From contig SADC01000022.1 of assembly GCA_004194705.1 (NCBI GenBank), forward strand, positions 1 to 64,000: a DNA stretch of 64,000 nucleotides, given 5' to 3'. The notes below the pieces were generated by a model that was not told where the DNA came from, ran no database searches, and worked only from the letters and a program-made list of their open reading frames with translations. Below are positions 22,200 to 32,429 of the stretch, in pieces. The DNA is from Ditylenchus dipsaci (taxonomy: Eukaryota > Nematoda > Chromadorea > Rhabditida > Anguinidae). A program made the translations under genes and the position numbers. The stretch's first letter is position 1, and every line of letters starts with the position of its first letter.

Positions 22200-23640
22200 T
22201 GGGTTTTTTTTTATAGCAGAAGCAATACAAATTCTGATTTTAAGAACAAACAGAAAATAAAAATAGAGAAAACATTATTATTTAAATCCTGATTTTGAAG
22301 ACTGCCAGCAATATGACTGGCTAAAGCGAAAATACGTAATAATCCCTCCAAAGAATTATTTAAATTTTATTGGGAAATATAAGACTGGAATTTTGGTATG
22401 GTTTTTGTTGGGAAGATCAATAATTATTTGTGGTGGGTGTTGAAACCAGACAGACCAGATTGGAAACTTATGATGATGATGCTGATGGCTCAACCACCAA
22501 TGGTTATGATGTAGAGGTTGGAGTCCGTCAAAAACACCAATCGATCAGTTCCATTGTTCCTTAGGTGCTTTTGATTGATTTGATTCGCATGAAGTTCAGA
22601 AAACAAAAAATTGTAAAATTTATATATTTTTCTTCTTGGTGAGTTGCATATTCTTGATTGAGATTAAAATTTTTGTTAGTTACCAGGAAGAAATAAAGTT
22701 TAATGACCATCTCGTGGAGTCTCTTTTTTTGCTGTTGTTCTTGTAAAGCACTTCATATAGATAAAACCCACTCCTTTTTTGAAATGCACGAAGCTGTAAA
22801 AAAGATCGTTAACCTGGGGTGCTCCATTCCATGTTTATTACATCACTGTCTGCGATCTCGAATTGCATTAGTGACTTTTTTTACTAAAAAATTTTTAATG
22901 AGGTAGCCAATTATGTGTGTGACATGATTGACTCTTATGTTTATCGCGGTAAATCATACAGAAATTTTCTTTTGCTGGGTGCATTGTTTGTTGTTTTGCA
23001 AACACAAGGTAAGAAAATTTTTTGGAGCTTATAAAAATATTAAACAAGAAAATTGCCCACGTTTGCTGAAAAAGTGGTGCTTTCTTTTTTTTAGTCAAAA
23101 AACGAGTAAATCTGCCCTTTTTAAAGTTATAAAAGCCCACGTAGCCCTGCAACTTTTCCTTTCGAGCACGTTATCATTTATCGAAACATTTTTGTTTGTA
23201 AGACAAACAAAAATGTAACACAAAAAGGTAAAAGTATGACGTGTAAGAAAAAAATGTTTCGAACTTTCACCTTTTTTGTGCTAATTTTGCAAAGACATTA
23301 AAATAAATGATACGACGTTAGAAACTAGAATTGCAAAGCTACTGGTACCTAATCTTTTTATCACTTTGAAAGAAATTGGAAAATTTAATCCTTTTTGATC
23401 TATACAAAAAGCGCTTTCTCACCAAACGTGGCCATTTTAAATTAGCGTCTTTTGTAAAATTGAGTATTTTGCAGGCCTTTTTTATGTTTTATCAAATCAG
23501 ATCATATGAAAATCAAATTTTGTGGAGTTTTGGCAGTAATTGGAATTCCTATCATTGCTTACGTTGCCTCATATCATTGCTTACAAACCGTACAAAAACA
23601 TAAATAATCCCCCTTATATAAACTCCTATTTGAGGGTTTA
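22200..23640. other. Intergenic region upstream of the SLC4A11-like gene
   Basis: Lies between the SLC4A11-like gene (read leftward) and the MLT-10-like gene (read rightward), so it should hold the divergent promoters. I see AT-rich sequence and some poly-T tracts but no identifiable promoter element, RNA gene or supported exon. Confidence 0.4.
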
Positions 23641-23653
23641 TTTATGGGGTATC

Positions 23654-23905
23654 TACCGTATTTCATCTAATAAACGCCCGGGGCGTTTATTTTTGACTTG
23701 CCTCTAGGGGGGAGGGCGTTCATTAGAGTCATTTTGGATTTTATAGTACTCAACCAAAATCCGAAAGGTGGAATCGGTAGAGCTCGCGGGAACTAAGAAA
23801 ATGCAAAAAAAGATGTTCGAAAAAAAATGCTGCTCCGAGATACAAACCCTCAAAGTCGAGGAGGGGGTTAATTAGAGGGAGGCGTTAATTAGAGGAAATA
23901 CGGTA
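23654..23905. mobile_element. MITE of the TACCGTATTTC...GAAATACGGTA family
   Basis: Ends TACCGTATTTCATCTAATAA and TTAATTAGAGGAAATACGGTA are inverted. The subterminal GGGCGTTTAT / GGCGTTAAT blocks also match the copies at 35953 and 40760-40800. Confidence 0.7.
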
Positions 23906-24046
23906 TTAGGCTTAGGCTTCGGTAGGCCACCGCCCGTTAGGTTGTACTAAGGGGGTTACTTATGACCCTTTTTAAGTATGTCTAGTATATTTTTAATATG
24001 TCCCAAACTTTACCGTAAGATTTATCCATTTTTTGCCGACATTATA

Positions 24047-24450
24047 TACAGTCGACGCTTTCTATAAGATACTCACCGAAAGTTCGTTCCCACCTAGGGT
24101 CCGACACATTTTTAACCTGATTTCTGAAATGTTTTGCCAAATGTGATTCGTCAGTCTAGTCGGAAATATCGCAAGGATTCAGATTTTACCGATCGTTTTT
24201 GCAATCGACAAAAGTTTTGTCAGTAAGACCGCGACGCTCTCTATAAGATACACCTAAATCTTAAAAAGGTGTACCTTACAGAGTGCGTCGCGGGTCGTTC
24301 TGGCAAAACTTTTGTCGATTGCAAAACGATCGGTAAAATCGGAATCCTTGCGATATTTTCGACTAGACTAGCAAATCATATTTGGCAAAAACTTCTAGAA
24401 ATCACGTTAAAAAAGTGTCGGGCCCAAGTCGGGAACTTATAGAGCTATAA
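24047..24450. mobile_element. Foldback MITE with TACAGTCGACGCT end
   Basis: Left end TACAGTCGACGCTTTCTATA, then CGTTCCCACCTAGGGTCCGA. The right arm carries the complement of CGATCGTTTTTGCAATCGAC, AAAAAAGTGTCGGGCCC and CTATAGAG. Same family as the host element at 42763-45924. The right terminus has decayed. Confidence 0.65.
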
Positions 24451-24609
24451 AATCTAAAAAAAAAGAAAGTAAAAATTTTTATGCACAGAGGGTGTAACCT
24501 ACGGAAAAAGTACTATTCCTTAGCGTATTAAAATAACCTAAAAGGAATTATTTTACCCATAAATTTATTCATGATTCTGCCCATACCCTCAAAATTTCTT
24601 AATTTTTAG

Positions 24610-27600
24610 CGGCCATCACCAGCAAAACATTCCAATCGGCATTCAGCGGTTTGACAAAGTTCGTGTAAACAATAAGAACTTTGACAAAGTCAAAAATTTG
24701 CACGTCAACTGGTATTCCGCTGCAATCAAAGCACTCCTCGGTCAGTTGGGCAAGGATTTGTATGGAAAATTAGGAAAAAGTGAGGTAATTGCGTATAGAC
24801 TTTCTTTCAACCCCAACTTTGCAGATGAGAAAAAGGCATTATCTGCCTGCCTGAACAGGATCGACGACAAAAGAGACTTGGTGGAATCTGCTAGATGTCT
24901 TGTGAAAACTCGCAAACAATACTTGATGCTCAAACGAGAAGAAATAATAGATGAAATTATAAATGCTCAACGCCAAAACGAAGATGGATGGATCGGCGGT
25001 TTTCGGACTAGAAGAAGTGCAGCTAGACATGAAAGGATGCCAAACAATAATGATCTAGCTATGAACAATTTGAGATTAGCTCACAAACTTATTAGTGACC
25101 AACCTGCGAGAAGAAATAAATTTCAACTAAGCAAAATTAGCCAAAACACTGAAAAGTGGACGGTAAGATGCACTGAAGTGCATGGCAGGAATTGATTTGA
25201 AGTTGAATTTAGGTGAAACAAGCCAGTAAGATGCCTATCCTCCAGAGTTCTGTAGAAAAATCTCCAGTAGCCAGGGTAAATTTTCAATTTTTGCAGTTAA
25301 ATCTGTCGCCACATATCAGATTACCGTACCAAACTTTCAAAACACAATTAACTTACACCTTTATAAATAAAAAAGATTTAAATTCCCGGATTTTTTTTTT
25401 AAAACAGATTATAGCCCTGATAACAGGGCATGCAGCGCAATACACCGCAAAAAGAGGAAACCATAAATGTCCATTTTCACTAGTTTTGCATCAAATCTGA
25501 TATTTATGATCTAAAATCTTATGCCAGACTTCAATAATGTCTCAAAAGAGAATAACTGTGCAGGACCACGCCTTTTTCAGTGTGAATGCCCCTTTAGTAA
25601 CCTTAATTGTGATAAAATTATATTTCGCATGCAAGCAGCTGTATTAAAAATATTTATTTCCGGGAAAAAATTTTAACTGGTATAATTTTAGGTGGCAAAT
25701 ATAGTTTCCAGTTTTACCTCTTTTCAACCCACAACTGAGAAAACCAAACTTCAAATGTGGCCAGTAGTAGTAGCAGGGTCAAGTGGACGACCATGTACAA
25801 CACACTTCTCCACTTGAAACAACAGGATGATGCCAAGAAAACTTTCCTGGCGCTAGAGTCTATGATTTGAGGATGTTTGATCTTGTGTTGGGCAATGATA
25901 GGCCCACAATGAGTGCTACCAAAAAGGTATTTCTAAATGAACCAAAGGCTACATGTGAATTGCAGCACCAATTACTGAGATCCAGTATCTAATTTTAAAA
26001 ATTACATTTCCTACCTTTTTAACAAAATCATCATTTAACTTTCACATCAACATTTAGCCGTGAATCTCAACTTGCCAACAAGCTATTAAGACCCCGTGAA
26101 TGACTAAAAAAATTAGACATTTACGGATTTGGACAAAGTCAGTGTTTGGTTTGGTGTTCTTGATTGAAAAACCGGTAAATCTTCAAAGTTTTGTAATCAT
26201 TCAGAATATTTTAATAGCTTGATGAAAGCTGAAATCCAGAGCTACATGTTGATAAAAAAATCAATAATGATTGAATAAATGCAACTATGAAAATTAAGTG
26301 TTGGATTTCAGTTACCGTATTTTCTCTATTAATACACCCGGGTTCATTATTTTTCAACCCTTCGAAAATGTTGAAATTATAAATCAAAAATGGCCCTAAC
26401 TCTGAATCCTAGTAAAAAATCGAGGGGGGGGGAGGTTCATTATTCATTAATAGAGAAAATAGGGTATTTGATGCTGCAATTCAACTTGATCCATAAACCG
26501 AAATCTTACTTAAAATTTTTAAAATTGTAGAAAACACCCGAGGACTAATGCAAACGGGGCTGCAGATTTTCAACATTCTAGCTGCGAACAAAAATGACAC
26601 TCAAAGACAAGAGTCAAACATTAAAACTAATGCCTGAGTGAGTTTTAGATTTTTTGGATCTTTCTTGAACTTTTCTGTCAGAAAGATGCAAAATTAAATT
26701 TCTTTCTGACGCACTAAGATTTAGGATGGTGCAGCCCGATTTAAGATTTTTATGGCGGTTTTTTGCTGAAAATTGGTGTTCGAAAAATGCTAATTTTTTT
26801 GAAAAAACACATTTTTGTCAATATTCAGAACAGATTTAGTTTTCCTGTGCTCGTTAGAAACAGTAACTCCTTATGCGTCGAATAAGCTTTTAAATGACTG
26901 TGTGTCATGGAATTTCCATCAAGTATAAATCGGTTTTTCTGAGTAACTAACTTCGGAAGGCCACAGCTCAGCGAATTACCAAGAAAAAATGGCCGAATTT
27001 AGTGCTATCGTACTCAGCACATCGTAGGCTTTTATTAGGGTTGGCCTCCCTCCCTCCCCCTCCCCCCGCTTTTTGACAAATTTTCCTTATACCTCCCTCC
27101 GCAAAAAAAATTGGCCACCCCCCCCCCGTTTCTCCCCCCGCTCCAAAATGACCCCCCGTCACCCACCGCAAAAAATCCCAGTCGAAAAAAACTCTCGGAT
27201 GAGGTCATTTTCAGAACGGCAGCGAGAAGGATCAAGACTTATCGAACCAGAGGAGTGGCAATATCGTAGCTTTGACTTCAGAAGTGTTTCAAAAGCCTTC
27301 AGATTCATTCTAGACTGCTGTTTCAAAAATTTTCAGTCCCGAGGCTTGTAAATTAATCAGGCACCCCCGCCACTGCCCCCGCTCACAGCTTCCTCCCCCC
27401 CGCTCCTCCCCCCCGCAAAAAAAATTGGCCACCTCCCCCCGCTTCTCCCCCCGCAAATTTTTTAGTCTAATCTCCCCCCCCGCACCCCAAAAAGCGGGGG
27501 GAGCCAACCCTAGCTTTTATTAAGGCACAAACAATCAATTACCCATTTTCTGAGGGTCGAGGTGGCCTCAATGAAACTACAAACTTACAGAAATTCTCTT

Positions 27601-30600
27601 TTAAAAATCTCCACTTTTAGCTGAAGTGTCTCCGCATTTTAAAATTTTGTTTAAAAGCTGGAAAATCCCGCGTTTGTAGAATTGTCTCCACTTTTATAGA
27701 AGACTCTCCGCTTTTCTAAAATTTCTTTGCTTCTGTTAAAAAAGACTTCAAAAGACGGTATGGATTCCATTCGTTAACTACATTCTGGTAGGTGTCCATT
27801 TTAATCCTGCATTGGATACCCTTGCTTTCCTACCTTGCCAAAGGCTAAACCTAAAAAAACAAAAAATTCAGCAGGGAGACCAAGGCTAAAACCATCCTTT
27901 TTTTGGATGGGGCCGCATATAGGAGCGGGTACTTATGCTGTTTGTCGCTGCACCATAATATGCTGAGACAAATGTGATTCGCCAGTCTAGTCCGCATTAT
28001 CTCAAGGATTCTAATTTTGCCGGTCATTTGTCCGCAATCTTTAAATTTTGCCGTAAAAACCCGCCGACCTCGGTTATCCGGCACCCTTTTTGAAAATGAG
28101 GTGCAAAAATTATGGTGCTGGGACAAACAGCATAAGTACCTAGGAGCGCTATTGATAGGTTGGAAAGCTCCTCTCTTCGCTGGTCTTCAAAAGGGGTTAT
28201 TCATAAAGAAAAAATGTAGAAAATTCAGCTAAGGGCAAAGTCTATTCAACAAAAGTAAAATATTTTTAACAAAATCCAAGAGATTCTAGCTAGAGCAAAG
28301 TCTTTTTCAGCAGAATCAGAGAGATTTAAGCTTTTTAAAATAAAATTTTAAAAAGCTGAGACATTTAAGCAAAAAGTGGAGACTTTTCAGCTAGAAGCGG
28401 AGAAATTAGTTCTCTCCCGATTTTTAAGCTCTGCTTATAGTAAATCAGAGTCTACTAAAGCCCATTTATCGCCCACAATTCTGGCTTTTTATGACGATGA
28501 GGATGTTCACTCAAGCAACAAAAGGCGTGATGCAGACCAAAATATCGCCTCTGTACCTAAGGTTTTTTTACAAAAATAGCTTTTTTGTTTATAATTTATC
28601 TGTTTTGTATAGGTGCTGAAAGCCACTGGAATGAACAAACATGACCGCCAGACAATTTTGGAATTGTTGATGGATGTGAGTGGGACGGCTGGTCATGTGG
28701 AAGATGCTCTAAATCTGCTGACTAATCTCAACTTTCTAGGTTAGCCTGTATTTATTTAACAAACATACTCTCCTCTGCTTCAAAATCGTGCTTTCGCCAA
28801 AAATTTGCACTTTACGGGACAGAAAATTGCTTTGCATTTGCAATTTGCAACTTTTCACTTGTCACTTTGAAATTTGCAGTTAGTGGGATAGGCCCAGGAC
28901 ACCAGAAAAGTACAGGGTGTGTCAAGAAATTCGGACAGTAACAACCTCGATATTTTTGTTCTGACGCTTATCCGAAATAATATAAACGAAGTTCGGCTCA
29001 ATTTGATCTAACCACACGGGGTGTTTTCAATCAAAAATCGTATTTTTCACATTACATACCAGAAAAATTGCGAAATTTCAGAATTTCGAAAGTCATGGAG
29101 GTTAAAACTGTCAGAACTTCTTGACGCACCTTCTGCTTTCGCCGTGAATTTTAATGCGAAAAAACTTAGACTTGAGAAAGTAACTAGTAGGAATAACAAG
29201 ACTAATTTTTATCACAAATATTTGATTTAGGTGTGACTAAAACCCGAGTCGAGTGACTTAACTTAAGTCCCGTCAATTTGTTGTCACAAATTACAGTTAT
29301 AATTATCAAATATAACCATAAAGTTTTTAAATTAAGGAATCGAAGGTGAAATATTTTCTGCCAACGAGCGCATATCTTCAGCATATGAAAGACTGGAGCA
29401 GTCTTTTAAACCATCCCAAACTAAACAATTGGATACTAATGGATTCTCTTTCCTAGAGAAAAATCAACTCAACAATCTGTTTGCTGACCAAAGTGTGCTT
29501 CAAGTTTTTTCGTATCTTAGGTCCAGCCAATTTATAATAGTGTATTTCTGCAGACACCCACCTTCCTGAAGAAGCCAACCGTCGTCTCAATGATTTCGCC
29601 AAGACTAGTGTGGGCAAAAGAGAAGATATTTTGTGCGTAGGGTGGAGCGAATCGCTAAAAATATACCTGATGTAAATTTTTAATTTCAAATCTTTTGTAG
29701 GGATATAAATAAAAACAGCTTTTCGAAAATTATTCTATGAAATAGAGTTTTTGGAGAAACATGTAATGCTGAAGACATTTAGGAAGTAGCAGACAAGCTG
29801 GACGAACGTAGATGGGAGCGAGTGAACAAACGTAGAAGGCGCAAACGACAACTTCCGTTCAGTTTATTGAGACCTGTGGTGTTGGCTCCATTCATGTTCA
29901 CTCCCTCGATTGGACCGGTCGTGCTTGGACCTGTGGTATAACAGCTTTGCACCTTATACATTTATAGAAAAGTTAACTAATTTGGCCTTACGCTAAAAAA
30001 TATTTTTAGAGTAAATGTTTATACGACAATTAGTATACAAGTAACGAAAATTAGATTGACTGCAAAGATTCTTTACTGAATTTAAAGAAGAAACCTAGGG
30101 TATATTCTAAAAGCTCTCATAGTTACTCCTAGGGATTATTTTTCAACCCCTTGAAAAATCGGAAAACATTTATATCGATACCGAGATTTTTAGGTATGAA
30201 TTGAAAAAGCGGAACCTATGGATCTCGTATTAATTGAAAAAGGCTATAAGAAAATTGTACCACTTAATCTGATAATTTGGCTGCCAAGTTTAGCAACAAG
30301 TCTTTAAAAAATTATAAAATTACAGGTTTTATCGCCGAGCATATTTTCTCCACTGATTCTGAACCCAGCAGTATTATCTCCTTACGTCCTATCACCGTCT
30401 ATTCCAATAGCAAGTTTTTAAAGGACCATGGTCACGCGTTATAAATAGTCCTCCGCCAATTCGAAAAAATTTCATAATCAGTGAACTTCTGTACGGATTT
30501 TTCAGCTTCGTTTCTAACAAAACAAGACCTATAATTTTATTTTAGGTTTTCAAGTTTAAAAATCCGCACAGAAGTTCAATGACTAAAAATTTTTTTGAAT

Positions 30601-31300
30601 TGGCGGGGAACAATCGTTGTCGTCGATGGCAGTGGTCCTTTAAGCAAAAATATCATAAAAATACGTAAAATAAATGTTTTCAGCCGTTCATAATCTCGCC
30701 TTACCTCCTCTCGCCTTATGTCATTTCTCCTCTGGGTGCGTTTTTATCAAACAATCTTGTTAAGTTACACTAAAAAGCCAAAATCATTTCTAAATTTTTT
30801 GTGAAAACATAAAAAAAATATCAGCCGTAGTTTTGGCTGAACAGATATTGAAGGGGCGTGCCCTTTTTATTTTTATATAAATAAAATAGAATTTTGTATT
30901 TAGTTATGGCCCCTTTTATCCTTAATCCTTATGTTCTTTCGCCAAATGTGATAAATCCATATTTGCTCAGGTTAAGTATTCTCGCTTTATTGTGAAATTC
31001 ATTTTTATTTTAGCCCTTTAATATTGAGTCCTCTGGTTCTTTGTCCAGATGGTGAGTTGCTTGATTTTTGAACTGCTCTATTGAATATCAATAGTTTTAT
31101 TAAGTTGTATCGCGATGGCTTTTGGAGGAGGTAATTTGCCTAGATTAAAAATACTTTATAAGATTTTTTAAAAATTCTATCACAAATTACAGCTATATTC
31201 ATCGATTTTAGCTATACTCTCACCAAGTGTCGGCTCACCAGCTATCCTCACAGAAAATTTTATAATGGCCAGTGTACTATCACCATCTTTTTTGTCTTGA
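24610..31300 (+). CDS. MLT-10-family moulting-cycle protein
   Basis: Exons assigned: 24610-25162, 25213-25275, about 25740-25860, 28391-28561, 28613-28739, about 29335-29505, 29554-29636, 29783-29935, 30326-30413, 30684-30735, 30904-30970, 31014-31051 and 31212-31300 (TGA). The N-terminal exon has the paired-cysteine helical pattern of the family (ALSACLNRIDD, ESARCLVKTRKQ). Later exons give LSRFLSS, LSPTILAFYDD, QTILELLMDVSG and GFSFLEKNQLNNLF, then a basic furin-like site (KRRRRKRQ). The C-terminus is a run of LSP/NP repeats (VLSPSIFSPLILNPAVLSP; PFIISPYLLSPYVISP; VLSPNVINPY). Nematode MLT-10 proteins are needed for ecdysis and are thought to be secreted from hypodermis. Phases from 29783 to the stop agree except one extra base at the 30413 donor. 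The first exon with a signal peptide was not found. Introns hold several MITEs. Confidence 0.88.
25718..25932 (-). other. Alternative reading: possible membrane-protein exon antisense to the MLT-10-like gene
   Basis: The minus strand here is open for about 71 codons between a CATTTAG acceptor and a GTAAAA donor and would encode a hydrophobic segment (MVVHLTLLLLLATF). The plus strand of the same DNA encodes WTTMYNTLLHLKQQ, which fits an MLT-10 helix. I favour the plus-strand reading and list this only as an alternative. Confidence 0.2.
26313..26466. mobile_element. MITE of the TACCGTATTTTCTC family
   Basis: Ends TACCGTATTTTCTCTATTAA and TTAATAGAGAAAATAGGGTA are inverted, with GTTCATTATT / complement just inside. 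Intronic in the MLT-10-like gene. Confidence 0.75.
27033..27516. mobile_element. Poly-C/G-armed MITE with AGGGTTGGC ends
   Basis: Left end TAGGGTTGGCCTCCC and right end GGGGGGAGCCAACCCTA are inverted, joined by long C-rich arms (CCTCCCTCCCCC; CCCGCAAAAAAAATTGGCCA twice). A unique core (GAGGTCATTTTCAGAACGGC to CCCGAGGCTTGTAAATTAAT) recurs, reverse-complemented, at 55976-56356. This is a two-copy family in the window. Confidence 0.8.
27600..28390. other. Intron DNA with related AGTGGAGAC/GTCTCCACTT fragments
   Basis: Fragments such as GTCTCCACTTTT at about 27680 and AAAGTGGAGACTTTT at about 28370 face each other, and AGATTCTAGCTAGAGCAAAG-like pieces repeat. Looks like a decayed inverted-repeat element. 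The probable MLT-10 exon begins at 28391. Confidence 0.35.
30418..30642. mobile_element. TTAA-targeted MITE of the AAAGGACC family
   Basis: Bounded by TTAAAGGACC and GGTCCTTTAA. Interior has CCGCCAATTCGAAAAAAT and its complement, and GTGAACTTCTGTACGGATTT / complement. It starts four bases after the splice donor of an MLT-10-like exon. Confidence 0.75.
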
Positions 31301-31388
31301 TGTATTAAATAATTGTTAATTTAATTAAATTAATTAATTTATTAAAAAATAAAAAATATATTATTATTATACTATTGTCATTAAGATA

Positions 31389-31442
31389 TACCGTATTTTC
31401 TCTATTAAACGGGCCGGCCCGTTTAATAGAGAAAATACGGTA
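31389..31442. mobile_element. Perfect 54-bp palindrome: minimal TACCGTATTTTCTC element
   Basis: TACCGTATTTTCTCTATTAA followed by ACGGGCC, and then the exact reverse complement with no spacer. It is the terminal repeats of the family with no internal sequence. TA at both edges is compatible with a TA target. Confidence 0.9.
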
Positions 31443-32400
31443 GATGCCGATTTTGTATTCAGATGTCATGTAAATTCTCGTCATACCTCTTTCCGACTTT
31501 TTGAATAGCCATGACCGACTTTACTTGACCAACCGCGACGGGCTCATGACCATCAATATTATATGCACAAAAATACTCGATACAATACCCCATACTCAAA
31601 AAACTAGGGTCAACAGGTGACTATCGGCGCCTTAATCGTGTCTGTAAGCCTGAGGGTTTGGAAAAGAATTTTACATCCTAACACACCAACCGGGCCATAT
31701 ACTCACCCACATAGCTGGCTTTTTTTGGTTTTCTGATATTTTATTTTTTAGTCAACTACTCAAAAAAGCAGCACGTGATGAGACACCATCATATGGATGC
31801 CACTACCTGAGTACCGCCCCTTGGGTACCCGGTGCTTTTCCTAGCCATCCTAAGTGGCACTAACGTTTTTATGACCTGTGTTTCGCACTCGTACCGTACT
31901 CGTACTACGAGTACGAAGTACGAGCAGCTGAAAAACAGAGGCTAAAGTCGATTTGGCCAGTTGACGTGTTTCAGTTTTAATGATATGGACATGGTCACTT
32001 AACCATGACCATGTTTTTAACTGCATCGCTATAGTTTTTTTATAATAAAGTGTCTAGAAAAGTGAACATACCAAGCACAAACTTTTGTTTTCTATATATA
32101 ATTTTTTAAAAATTTCCATCGCATCAAGCGCCTGAAAATAAAAAAGAAACAGCAAAAATAAAAAAGAGTTCAAAGACAACTAATTTCAACAGCTGTGAGT
32201 TCCTGTCAATAATAATAGCAGACTATAGGGGACACACACCAGGCTGTATCACTAACACACCCATTTGTTCAGGGCAGAGACGAACGATTTAGAGCAAGTC
32301 GACAATGCTTTCCCTGTGTTCCATTGATCCATCCTAGAACGCCTACACAAACCTGGGTGTTTAGCGATTTTTTTGGCCAAGTCAGTCTTAGTAGCTAGTT
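31443..32400. other. Intergenic region between the MLT-10-like and dim-1-like genes
   Basis: AT-rich, with a short GTACGAGTA/TACTCGTAC palindrome at about 31890-31920 and several poly-purine tracts. Further upstream exons of the dim-1-like gene may lie at 32270-32350 but are not distinct enough to call. Confidence 0.4.
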
Positions 32401-32429
32401 CTTGCGGATCATTTGGCGTGTGTGTTCAG

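Noticed and set aside
25718..25932. Minus-strand membrane-protein exon
   Set aside because: Kept only as an alternative: the plus strand gives a peptide fitting the surrounding MLT-10-like gene, and no other minus exons were found.
27035..27507. Gly-rich and Pro-rich open frames
   Set aside because: Translation of the poly-G/poly-C arms of a MITE; the same is true at 56125-56425.
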